Source of the DNA: Vampirovibrionales bacterium
GTDB lineage: Bacteria; Cyanobacteriota; Vampirovibrionia; Vampirovibrionales; Vampirovibrionaceae
DNA: 64,000 nucleotides
Direction: 5' to 3'
Assembly (NCBI GenBank): GCA_016712355.1
Contig: JADJRF010000005.1
Location: forward strand, 1,364,001 to 1,428,000
The number at the start of each line of letters is the position of its first letter. Within the stretch, counting starts at the first letter, position 1. The position numbers and the translations under genes are program-made. Below the pieces are notes generated by a model. It made no database searches, was not told the origin of the DNA, and saw nothing but the letters and a program-made list of their open reading frames with translations. This document shows positions 23,834-31,756 of the stretch, piece by piece.

Positions 23834-24409
23834 TTACCGGTTATTGCGGCGCGGACCTTTTGTCGCCTCAGGGCCTTGTTGTCCATAACGTGAGCGTTCA
23901 TGAGCGCTTTGGGCGCGCATCTCAGAAAACTGGGCGAATTGCTGCGGCGTCATCATCCCTTTGATTCTTCCCATTGTCTGAATGCGCAGCTCGCCGAGTT
24001 GGGCGCGCATCTGGGTAATCTCGCCGTTGAGGGCCATGGCGCGGGATTCGTCATAGCCTTCAGCGCTCATCAGGCGGGATTGCTCGGCGCGCTTTTGGCG
24101 GATTCGCTCTTTGAGCGTTTCTGCCTGCGTGCGGGCTTGCTCGCGAATGGTCTGCATCTGGTCCATCTGTGATTGGCTCAGGCCGAGTTTGCCTTGCATT
24201 TCAGCGCGTTGACGCGGATCGCCGCCGTTAAACGGGCAAGGGCGCTTTGTTCCCGCTGCAAAACCGACGCCAGCCGCAGTGTCGCGACGATCGGCAAACG
24301 CGCGTGGCCCAGCCGAAACGGCTAGAATGCTTGCCAGCAGGGCCATTGTTAAGGCGCGCCGAGTCGAAAAACGCTGTTTCGAAAAGCTGAAACGTGGGGA
24401 ATTCAGCAT
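23834..24409 (-). CDS. Spy/CpxP-like periplasmic protein (LTxxQ family)
   Basis: The 191-residue protein has an N-terminal signal peptide (RRALTMALLASILAVSAGPRAFA) and a mature part that is mostly helix. It has the family's two LTxxQ-like elements, LGLSQSQMDQM near residue 85 and MTPQQFAQF near 160. Spy/CpxP/ZraP proteins act as periplasmic chaperones or stress sensors that feed signals to a regulator. ATG 24409 is chosen because GGAG lies 11 bases upstream; ATG 24418 is only two bases from it. The adjacent ECF sigma and anti-sigma suggest it is the sensor or a target of that system. Confidence 0.8.
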   Translation of the reverse strand: MLNSPRFSFSKQRFSTRRALTMALLASILAVSAGPRAFADRRDTAAGVGFAAGTKRPCPFNGGDPRQRAEMQGKLGLSQSQMDQMQTIREQARTQAETLKERIRQKRAEQSRLMSAEGYDESRAMALNGEITQMRAQLGELRIQTMGRIKGMMTPQQFAQFSEMRAQSAHERSRYGQQGPEATKGPRRNNR

Positions 24410-24557
24410 GGCCTGCATAACTCCTTTTGAACAACCCATTAAGTAACCCTTGAAGGGACTCGGTTTCAATGGCGTCTGCTTTTTGTTACGCGGCGACCCT
24501 TCATAAAGTTTCAGTGACGGGTCCGTCTTGTTTAAACGCCCTTCCAACGAGAAGGGT

Positions 24558-25586
24558 TTAAGAGACGCCCTGATTCAGAATGTCATGCATATGCACCACC
24601 CCGATCGGCGCGTGATGGGCGTCGACGACAGCCAATGTCGTGATTTTTCGCTGCTCCATGAGCCGAAGAGCGCTGACGGCGAGTGCGTCTGGATCAATCG
24701 TTTGTGGGGCGCGTGTCATCATTTCGCCTGCAAGCAGGGTATGAATATCGCGACGTTGCGTGAGTGCGCGGCGAATATCGCCGTCAGTGACAACGCCTTC
24801 CAGTTGTCCGCTCTCATTGACTGCCAGCGCCATGCCCAGCTTTTTGCCGGAAATCTCATCCAGCGCCTCCAGAAAGGGCGTTTTCGGGGTAATAATGGGC
24901 AAGGCCTCGCCTGCTCGCATAATATCGGCGACTCTGAGCAACAAACGCTTGCCCAGCGCACCAGCAGGGTGAAACAGGGCGAAGTCGTCCTGGGTAAAGC
25001 CTTTGCGTTCCAGCAGTAAGATGGCCAGCACGTCGCCCAGCGCCAGCGTTACGGTCGTGCTGGAGGTGGGCGCCAGACCCAAAGGACAGGCCTCCTGGCG
25101 AACGGCGATATTCAGGGTGACGTCCGCGCGGCGGGCGAGTGTGGACTTCTGATTCCCGGTCATCGCAATCAGCGGCAGGCCATAACGCTTGACGAGCGGT
25201 AAGACATTTAGAATCTCAGGGGTTTCGCCGCTGCTGGAGATGGCAATAACGACGTCTTGCAGCGTCAGCGCCCCCAAATCGCCATGAACCCCTTCGGCAG
25301 GATGAAGAAACAGGGCTGGCGCGCCGGTGCTGGAAAAAGTCGCTGCGATTTTACGGCCAATCAAACCGGATTTGCCCATGCCGGTCACGATAATACGGCC
25401 CTGACAATTCGCCAGAAGTCCGATCGCAGCGCTTAAACTATCATCGAGCTGCGTTTTTAGATCCTGCAGCGCCTGAATTTCGATATCCAGCACCGCGCAG
25501 GCGCGAGCCATCAGCGTCGAGGACGATGGCTCGCCTGAAGAATAGCGTAAAGGGGCGTCCGAGGGCATGGAAGGGATTGTTGTCAT
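24558..25586 (-). CDS. kdsD: Arabinose-5-phosphate isomerase
   Basis: KdsD converts ribulose 5-phosphate to arabinose 5-phosphate, the first step to Kdo in lipopolysaccharide. The 342-residue protein has a SIS domain (GRIIVTGMGKSGLIGRKIAATFSSTG at about 63-88, in two pieces; HPAEGVHGDLG near 97; ISSSGETPEIL near 116) and two CBS domains in the C-terminal 130 residues. The length is typical. It lies upstream of the Spy-sigma-anti-sigma cassette, separated by about 150 bp, so independent transcription is possible. Confidence 0.95.
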   Translation of the reverse strand: MTTIPSMPSDAPLRYSSGEPSSSTLMARACAVLDIEIQALQDLKTQLDDSLSAAIGLLANCQGRIIVTGMGKSGLIGRKIAATFSSTGAPALFLHPAEGVHGDLGALTLQDVVIAISSSGETPEILNVLPLVKRYGLPLIAMTGNQKSTLARRADVTLNIAVRQEACPLGLAPTSSTTVTLALGDVLAILLLERKGFTQDDFALFHPAGALGKRLLLRVADIMRAGEALPIITPKTPFLEALDEISGKKLGMALAVNESGQLEGVVTDGDIRRALTQRRDIHTLLAGEMMTRAPQTIDPDALAVSALRLMEQRKITTLAVVDAHHAPIGVVHMHDILNQGVS

Positions 25587-25780
25587 TCTTGATTCGTGGC
25601 AAAGCGCCTGTAAACTAGCGATAGATACGATAAAACAAGCTCTCAGCCTACCATAAGGGGGGCTTCGCGGCGAGATCCTCTATGTGGAGGGTTTCTGACG
25701 TCGCCCCCTCGACTTTATAGCGATTTGACCGATACCGCCAGAAGAATCGCCTTAAACCCCGAAACAGGAGGTTTCGCCTG

Positions 25781-26575
25781 ATGGGCGCTCGCTACTCGCG
25801 CTTTCGCTTAACGCCTCAACCCACCCGCCAAGGGTTTCCCCAGTTGGGCGCTCGCTCAGAAAGCGCCGCTTTGATTCCCAGCGGGGTACAGCTTGTCGCC
25901 CGCGAAGATATCGTTGTCGTCCAGGGCGGGCGTTCCGTTCTGCTGGCTCGGGCGGGGATGAGCGTTAGTGAAGAACTGCTGCCCAAGCTTATTCGCTATG
26001 GGGCTGAGCCGTCGCAGTTCATTCTTGAAGAAAGCGCCCCGACGGCTGCCAAGGCTTCTGCGCCCTCATTGCGCCCTCTTCGCAAGCAGGATGAGTCCAG
26101 CCAGGCAAGCGCAATGATGAATCCCGTGCGGTCTAGGCCCACGCAGGCGCGAAACTGGCATTCGATCTTGGTGATTGAATCCGATGAGCGCGCTTGTCGT
26201 CGCGTGAGCGATGCGCTGACGCTGTGTGGCGTTCGAAGCAAGGATATTCACTTAGCGCGATCGGGAGCTCACTTGCAACAGGCGCTCCAGGCTTTTTCGC
26301 CGTCTGTTCTGATTGTCAGCGATGCAATTCATCCGGTCACCAGCATTATCGCCTATCTGCGGCGTCTGCGCGAAGAATCCTGCGTTGAGCGCGTGGGGCT
26401 GATCAGCTCGTTGTCCCGCCTTCAAGAGGCCGAGCGCCGAAAACTCCTTGCGCTGGCTTCCGGCTCGGGCGTTCACGTGCTGTTTCGGCCTATAACGCCG
26501 TTTTCTCTGACTCCGCTCCTTGAAGAATATCGCGCGCGCTTGTCCATGCTGCGCAGCGCGCACGAAAATGCCTGA
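25781..26575 (+). CDS. Receiver-like regulator with HD-GYP-type N-terminal segment
   Basis: The 264-residue protein has an N-terminal domain (about 30-85) with the pattern GVQLVAREDIVVVQGGRSVL then ARAGMSVSEELLPKLIRYG, resembling the segment that precedes HD-GYP domains in c-di-GMP enzymes. A linker leads to a receiver-like domain (about 125-255). That domain keeps the candidate phospho-acceptor Asp (VLIVSDAIHP) but replaces the acidic pair with VIESDE and the conserved Lys by Arg (LFRPITP). It has no output domain. AGGAGG precedes the ATG. It lies 44 bp upstream of the HDOD gene and is probably its partner. Confidence 0.65.
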   Translation: MGARYSRFRLTPQPTRQGFPQLGARSESAALIPSGVQLVAREDIVVVQGGRSVLLARAGMSVSEELLPKLIRYGAEPSQFILEESAPTAAKASAPSLRPLRKQDESSQASAMMNPVRSRPTQARNWHSILVIESDERACRRVSDALTLCGVRSKDIHLARSGAHLQQALQAFSPSVLIVSDAIHPVTSIIAYLRRLREESCVERVGLISSLSRLQEAERRKLLALASGSGVHVLFRPITPFSLTPLLEEYRARLSMLRSAHENA

Positions 26576-26619
26576 CCTCATAGGACGCTTCCCCCTCACC
26601 GGCTTGCTGAGGATTCTCT

Positions 26620-27558
26620 GTGCCACCGTTCACTGATAAATCGCTCGATAAGGCGCTCAAGCGCATTCGCGACATCCCCTCGCTGCCGGATGTCGTGAAC
26701 CGCACGTTGGAGGTCATGGCGAACCCAACGGCGCCAGCGTCTGAAATTGCGCGCCTGATCTCTTACGATCCGGGGCTGACATCTAAAGTGTTGCGTATTG
26801 TTAATTCTGCCGCGTATGGCTTTCAGCGACAAATTAGCTCTGTGCAGCATGGCATCATGATTTTGGGATTCAACACGGTACGCGGGCTTGTGTTGAGCGC
26901 CAGTATCTTTAAAATGTTTGAAACCATTGATGACGAGCGCGGTCTCGACCATCGCGGCTTCTGGGAACATTCGATGGCGGTTGCCATGGCGGCCCGCCTG
27001 ATTGCCAAGCGGTTTCGTCTCAGCGGCATGGATGACGCTTTTAGCGCAGGCCTGCTGCACGATATCGGTAAAATGGCGCTCGATGTTTACTTTCAAAATG
27101 AATATCGCCAGGTCTTACAGATGGCCAAGGCGAACAAGCGCCCGTGCCATGGTGACGCCTTTCTGGAAGTTGAGCAGCGCTATCTGGGTACCGACCATTG
27201 TCAGGTCGGAGAAGCTTTGGCCAATAAATGGCGTTTGCCTGTGACGATTACGGCGGTCATCGCTCATCATCATCATCCCGAGCAGGCGACTCGTTGTCAG
27301 ACGCTGGCTTATGTGTCGGCGCTCGCCAACGCGTTAGTGGATAATTTCCAGATGAACTGCGGCGTCTTTCGCGCTGAGGCAGTGAATGCGGACCTGTGCG
27401 CGTACTTTGATCTCGATGTGGAGCAACTCGAAGCGCTGCATATTGCAATGAAAGCGGAACTTGAGGGCATTGAGGAATTAATGTCCTCGCTTACCAGCAA
27501 GCCGCCGGACGCAGGGGCGCCGCCCCGAAAATCCGCCGGTGGATTTGGCCATTCGTAA
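26620..27558 (+). CDS. HDOD domain protein
   Basis: HDOD proteins are signalling proteins related to HD phosphohydrolases, often linked to chemotaxis, c-di-GMP or stress control. The 312-residue product has one HDOD domain from about residue 15 to 215, starting IPSLPDVVNRTLEVM and including LISYDPGLTSKVLRIVNSA and AGLLHDIGKMALD, followed by a helical tail. The HD pair is retained, which is not universal in HDOD proteins. The start is GTG 26620 with GAGG seven bases upstream. It overlaps the next gene by 20 bp. Confidence 0.9.
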   Translation: MPPFTDKSLDKALKRIRDIPSLPDVVNRTLEVMANPTAPASEIARLISYDPGLTSKVLRIVNSAAYGFQRQISSVQHGIMILGFNTVRGLVLSASIFKMFETIDDERGLDHRGFWEHSMAVAMAARLIAKRFRLSGMDDAFSAGLLHDIGKMALDVYFQNEYRQVLQMAKANKRPCHGDAFLEVEQRYLGTDHCQVGEALANKWRLPVTITAVIAHHHHPEQATRCQTLAYVSALANALVDNFQMNCGVFRAEAVNADLCAYFDLDVEQLEALHIAMKAELEGIEELMSSLTSKPPDAGAPPRKSAGGFGHS

Positions 27559-28867
27559 GACCGTATTTCTGACGCGCGGTGTTGCGGCGATGCTTTTGGC
27601 TGTCTTGGGCGGCGCGCTGAACGCGTGGGGCGTCAGCGCCTTTGAGCGTGGACAGGACGCATATCGCGAGGGCAACTATGCTTACGCGGTCAAGCACTTT
27701 ACGCAATCGATCCAAGAGCGCCCCAGTAGTGACAGTTTGAGCCTGTTTTATCTGGGTCTGAGTCTTGCCAAAATAAACCGTTTGAAAGAGGCGCGCGCCG
27801 CCTTTGAAAAAGTTGCTGAGCGGGAATCACTGAAAGCCGCTTATGGTCAACGCGCCGATACCGCTCTGATGGAAAAAGCGCGTCGCAATATCGCCGTTAT
27901 CACAAAATCTCAGCTGACCGCCGCTGGGAAAACCGGACAGCAAGCCACTGCACTGGTTAGCGCGCACGCCAGCAAAGCCGATAACTATCTGGTGAATGCG
28001 ATACCGCGCGGTCAGGTGATTCATTGGGATCCGGCGCGGATGCCCATTAAGGTCGCAGTGGAGAGCGGGCAAGGCGTGAGCGGTTGGCGCCCGGATTATA
28101 ACGCGTATGTGCTGCGCGCCTTGAGCCTCTGGGAGCACGCCAGCGGCGGCGTCATCAAATTCCGGACTGTCTCCGACTCCAGGCAGGCGGATATTCGGGT
28201 GAGCTGGCAAAAAATGTTCAGCCATAACTATATTGGCGTGAATCATTTCCAGCAGATTGGCTCGGCTATCGCCCGCGCCGACGTGCATGTCGCCACGACC
28301 CACCCGGCAGGACGGCTGCTTACGCCTGCTGAAATCTATGGCACGATCGTCCATGAATTCGGTCATGCGCTGGGGATTCAGGGCCATAGCCCCTATCCCG
28401 GCGATATCATGTACTTTTCGCAGAACCCTGTGCAAGGGAGTTCGCTCAGCGCGCGAGACGAAAAAACCATACGCCTGCTTTACGCTCAAAAAGCGGACGT
28501 GACCAATCAGGCTGCCGGGACGATTGCGCAGACGCGTCAGGCATACGCGCTTTTAAACCAAGCCGCGCCGCTCATCACGCAGGCGCCCGATCAGGCGATG
28601 ACATTATTGATACAAGCTGAACGCCTGGATCCTGGCAATGTCGAAATCAAGAAGATGCAGGCGGCCGCGATGTTTAATCAGGGCGTCTTCGCCTTGAAGG
28701 AGGGCGTTGCGGCGGGACGCGCCAACGATCGTTCGCGGGCGCAGGCGCGTTTCCGTCAAGCGCAATCGATTTACGAACGACTGTCTCAATCACCTTATGC
28801 GCCTCCTGGCACGCGAGAAAATCTGAACGCCGCTCGCCAGAATCTGCTCTTGGTCGAATCTCCTTAA
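27539..28867 (+). CDS. Secreted metzincin-type metalloprotease with TPR repeats
   Basis: The product (442 aa from GTG 27539) has a probable signal peptide (RKTVFLTRGVAAMLLAVLGG), then TPR-like repeats (about 35-120), then a matrixin-like protease domain (about 165-325) with the zinc motif HEFGHALGIQGH and a following Met-turn (GDIMYFSQ). A second TPR-like region lies in the C-terminal 110 residues. No ribosome site is obvious at the GTG, which overlaps the HDOD gene, so the exact start is uncertain. A periplasmic or secreted zinc endopeptidase is expected; the substrate is unknown. Confidence 0.82.
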   Translation: MDLAIRKTVFLTRGVAAMLLAVLGGALNAWGVSAFERGQDAYREGNYAYAVKHFTQSIQERPSSDSLSLFYLGLSLAKINRLKEARAAFEKVAERESLKAAYGQRADTALMEKARRNIAVITKSQLTAAGKTGQQATALVSAHASKADNYLVNAIPRGQVIHWDPARMPIKVAVESGQGVSGWRPDYNAYVLRALSLWEHASGGVIKFRTVSDSRQADIRVSWQKMFSHNYIGVNHFQQIGSAIARADVHVATTHPAGRLLTPAEIYGTIVHEFGHALGIQGHSPYPGDIMYFSQNPVQGSSLSARDEKTIRLLYAQKADVTNQAAGTIAQTRQAYALLNQAAPLITQAPDQAMTLLIQAERLDPGNVEIKKMQAAAMFNQGVFALKEGVAAGRANDRSRAQARFRQAQSIYERLSQSPYAPPGTRENLNAARQNLLLVESP

Positions 28868-28995
28868 GTCGCCAGGCAAAACGGGCATTCTTGGCGCCGG
28901 ACGTGTTGGGCCTATAATGGAAGGACCTTCCCAAGATTCCGTACAGACGGCGATCCGGGGGAGTTTCTGCTATTGAAACCGGAAAGGAACGGCGT

Positions 28996-30420
28996 ATGCT
29001 GCATCTGGATGCGCAACGAATAGACGCTCAGCGAATTGGCGCAACCCACGGCCTTGATTTGGCCGCCGCCTTTGACACTCATGGCGCAACGGTTCGCCAG
29101 TGCGTGGAAAATCTGTATGGATCGCGTCATGAGGAAGGGTGTTGGACCAAGTGGCTTAATTTGCCTTACGATGAAGCCCTTGTCGATGAGATCAACGCTT
29201 ATGCCCAGTCTGTTCGTAGTCAGTTTGATGATTGCGTGATCCTGGGTATTGGCGGCTCCTCGCTCGGCGGTCTCGCCCTGCTGAAAGCGTTGTTGCCTTC
29301 GCAGTGGAATGCGTACCGGGATCCTGCCAAGCGTCAAGGTCTGCCACGTTATCACTTTGTGGATAACGTCGATGCGGACGTCATTCAGAGCCTGTTGGAG
29401 GATCTGGATCTTTCCAGGACGCTGGTCATTGTCATCAGCAAATCGGGGACGACGGCTGAGTCGATGGCCGCTTTCCTGCTGTTCAAGGCGCGTCTGGATG
29501 CTGTTGTAGGCGCAGAAAACGCGAAACGTCATCTGGTTGCCGTCACCGATCGGCGCTCGGGCGTGCTGCGGCCGTTAGCCGATAGCGAAGGCTATCAAAC
29601 CTTTGAAGTGCCAGACGACGTAGGTGGAAGGTTTTCGGTATTTTCTGCCGTGGGCCTGTTGCCGGCTGCTTTATGTGGCGTCGATATCGCGGCCTTGCTT
29701 CGTGGGGCGCGTGAAGTGGACACGCTGCTCAAAAACCCGGACGTGCGCCAGAACCCCGCCGCGCAAAATGCGTTGATTCATTGGCTGTATTACCAACAAG
29801 GCAAACGCTTGTCGGTGATGATGCCCTATTCTGCGTCCCTGTCTTTTGTGGCCGATTGGTATGTGCAGTTGTATGCGGAATCACTGGGCAAACGCTTTGA
29901 TCGCCAGGGAAACGAAGTCCATATCGGGCCAACGCCGGTCAAGTCTGTCGGCGTTACCGATCAGCATTCACAGCTACAACTCTATATGGAAGGCCCGCAC
30001 GACAAGGTGATTACTTTTATTGCCGTCGAGTCGCCGGGTCGTCCGCTTCCCATTCCCGACGTGTTTCCGCAATTGCGCGACAAGCTGGGCTATGTGGCGG
30101 GCAAATCTTTTGAAGCGCTGATGAAAGCTGAATTTGAAGGCACCCGGACGTCTCTGACCAATCAGCAACGGCCAAGCGTCACATTGACGCTTCCGGTAAT
30201 CGATGCCTATCATTTGGGCCAATTGCTTTTCTTCTTCGAAGTGCAGGTTGCGCTCATGGGCGGCTTGTTCGGCATCGACCCCTTCGATCAGCCTGGCGTT
30301 GAAGATAGCAAGAAAATCGCCAAGGCGCTGATGGGCGAGCCCGGACTGGAGCATCTGGCCGACTCCGTACGCGAGCAGTCTCGTTGCGGCGGCTCTGCTC
30401 CGATGGCGATTGGGGCCTGA
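28996..30420 (+). CDS. pgi: Glucose-6-phosphate isomerase
   Basis: Pgi interconverts glucose 6-phosphate and fructose 6-phosphate. The 474-residue protein has the family motifs GIGGSSLGG (about 81-89), SKSGTTAES (about 150-158), DDVGGRFSVFSAVG (about 208-221) and EGPHDKVITF. It is of the shorter bacterial type. A GGAAAGG ribosome site precedes the ATG. Its upstream neighbour is the metalloprotease and downstream is ferredoxin, which has its own promoter-like DNA. Confidence 0.95.
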   Translation: MLHLDAQRIDAQRIGATHGLDLAAAFDTHGATVRQCVENLYGSRHEEGCWTKWLNLPYDEALVDEINAYAQSVRSQFDDCVILGIGGSSLGGLALLKALLPSQWNAYRDPAKRQGLPRYHFVDNVDADVIQSLLEDLDLSRTLVIVISKSGTTAESMAAFLLFKARLDAVVGAENAKRHLVAVTDRRSGVLRPLADSEGYQTFEVPDDVGGRFSVFSAVGLLPAALCGVDIAALLRGAREVDTLLKNPDVRQNPAAQNALIHWLYYQQGKRLSVMMPYSASLSFVADWYVQLYAESLGKRFDRQGNEVHIGPTPVKSVGVTDQHSQLQLYMEGPHDKVITFIAVESPGRPLPIPDVFPQLRDKLGYVAGKSFEALMKAEFEGTRTSLTNQQRPSVTLTLPVIDAYHLGQLLFFFEVQVALMGGLFGIDPFDQPGVEDSKKIAKALMGEPGLEHLADSVREQSRCGGSAPMAIGA

Positions 30421-30442
30421 GCCGTCCGCGATAAACTGCGAC

Positions 30443-30469
30443 TTGAAATCGTCTGCGACTCTATACTAT
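30443..30469 (+). promoter_or_regulatory. Possible promoter of the ferredoxin gene
   Basis: TTGAAA (30443-30448) and TACTAT (30464-30469, within CTATACTATAG) are spaced by 15 bp, short but usable. They lie about 75 bp upstream of the ferredoxin start, just past the end of pgi. Confidence 0.35.
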
Positions 30470-30543
30470 AGTCCTGATCAGGAGAGTCGCCCTGTTCTCA
30501 GGTGTTCTGTATTGGTTCTCACCCTGTATTGGAGGAATTTTCC

Positions 30544-30792
30544 ATGCCATTTGTGATCAGCGAACCGTGTAAAGGCGTCAAGGATAAGGCCTGCGTAGGC
30601 GTTTGTCCGGTGGACTGCATTTATGAATATGATGGCGAGCCAATGCTCTACATCCACCCGGATGAGTGCATTGAATGCGGCGCCTGTCAGCCCGTTTGCC
30701 CGGTGAATGCTATTTTTCTCGACAGCGAAATGCCGGCGGATCAGCAAAGCTATGTAGAACTCAACGCGGAAAAAACGCGCGCTCATAGCTAG
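30544..30792 (+). CDS. fdxA: Two-cluster ferredoxin, FdxA type
   Basis: This 82-residue electron carrier has the first cluster motif CVGVCPVDC with an upstream Cys (EPCKGVKDK) and the second motif CIECGACQPVCP. The pattern is that of ferredoxins with one [3Fe-4S] or [4Fe-4S] and one [4Fe-4S] cluster. The ATG at 30544 has GGAGGAA eight bases upstream; an upstream in-frame start at 30502 is not needed. It could be the low-potential partner of the HydABC hydrogenase at 44-48 kb. A strong terminator follows. Confidence 0.93.
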   Translation: MPFVISEPCKGVKDKACVGVCPVDCIYEYDGEPMLYIHPDECIECGACQPVCPVNAIFLDSEMPADQQSYVELNAEKTRAHS

Positions 30793-30810
30793 TTTCCCCT
30801 TCTCGTTTCA

Positions 30811-30850
30811 AAAAGCCGCCGCCCCGCCTAACGTCGGGCGGCGGTTTTTT
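30811..30850 (+). terminator. Terminator after ferredoxin gene
   Basis: CCGCCGCCC pairs with GGGCGGCGG, preceded by AAAA and followed by six T. Confidence 0.95.
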
Positions 30851-30981
30851 GATGAGGCGTCCTACTTACAAAGTTTTTAGGAATGATTGCCCCTAATTTT
30901 AATGGGGCACTTGAGTCAATCTGGATTCTTGTTTTGACTTAGATTTGAATATTGTTTTGATAATCGTTATGGAGATTTCAA

Positions 30982-31296
30982 GTGTTAATAGGCCTTGTTC
31001 CCACCGACTTTAAGGTCAGCCCTTCTCGAACTAGTGACCTTATACCTCCTGTCAATGGCTTTATAATCGCGACAGAGGCGATGGAGGGGGATACTTTTTG
31101 GAGTGGGGATTCTTCGGTGGCCAAGAAAAATCGTTATGAAAAGCTTCTAAGCGCATTACAAACTGCTACTCCAGGAGAGAGAGTTGGGCTTTTAAGGGAA
31201 TTGGAACAGGCGATCGAGGGCACAACCTCCTCTTCCCTCAGGCCGGTAATTGCAGCCGTTCAATACTTAGTCGAAAACTGGGAAAGGGGAAAGTGA
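30982..31296 (+). CDS. Orphan small protein, 104 aa, unknown function
   Basis: I do not recognise this protein. It starts at GTG 30982 with GGAG seven bases upstream. The first 45 residues look irregular (MLIGLVPTDFKVSPSRTSDL), and the last 55 residues are probably two to three helices (YEKLLSALQTATPGERVGLL, VIAAVQYLVENWERGK). There is no signal peptide or membrane helix. The gene and its upstream DNA are noticeably AT-richer than the flanking ferredoxin and ATP synthase genes, which hints at acquisition. It converges with atpC. Confidence 0.6.
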   Translation: MLIGLVPTDFKVSPSRTSDLIPPVNGFIIATEAMEGDTFWSGDSSVAKKNRYEKLLSALQTATPGERVGLLRELEQAIEGTTSSSLRPVIAAVQYLVENWERGK

Positions 31297-31315
31297 TAGA
31301 AACAAACTTTCTTGC

Positions 31316-31723
31316 CTACCCAAGGTCATCGGCTGATGACGAGGCTTTGATCCGGGCAATGGCCCGAGAGAGCGCTAGCTCGGCGCGTTTGAGGTCTACA
31401 TTGTCCGACTTTTCTCGTAGGCGGGCTTCGGCGCGTTCGCGCGCATGACGGGCGCGCAGCGTATCTACTTCACTGCTTAATTCAGCGGCGGAGGTCAGCA
31501 CAATGACGGTGTTGCCATCTGTCTCCAGCACCCCACCCATGACGGCTGCAGTGTGGCGGCGTCCGCCTTGCGTATAGGCAAGAAGGCCAACGTCAAGGGC
31601 TGCCACCAACGGAATATGCCCCTTCAACACGCCGAATTCGCCTCGGGTGGAGCGGGCAAACACGCTGTCTATCATATCGGCGTCTAACGTGACGCGTTCT
31701 GGGGTGAGAATCTTCAGGCGCAT
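31316..31723 (-). CDS. atpC: ATP synthase epsilon subunit
   Basis: The epsilon subunit links the F1 head to the rotating stalk and restrains ATP hydrolysis. The 135-residue protein has the N-terminal beta sandwich (MRLKILTPERVTLDADMI, GEFGVLKGHIPLVAAL) and a C-terminal helical hairpin (ARHARERAEARLREK, RAELALSRAIARIKA). It follows atpD by 33 bp on the same strand. No other ATP synthase gene is near, so the genes are split as in Cyanobacteria. Confidence 0.96.
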   Translation of the reverse strand: MRLKILTPERVTLDADMIDSVFARSTRGEFGVLKGHIPLVAALDVGLLAYTQGGRRHTAAVMGGVLETDGNTVIVLTSAAELSSEVDTLRARHARERAEARLREKSDNVDLKRAELALSRAIARIKASSSADDLG

Positions 31724-31756
31724 GGGTTGAACGGATCTCCCAACAATCGAACGCCC

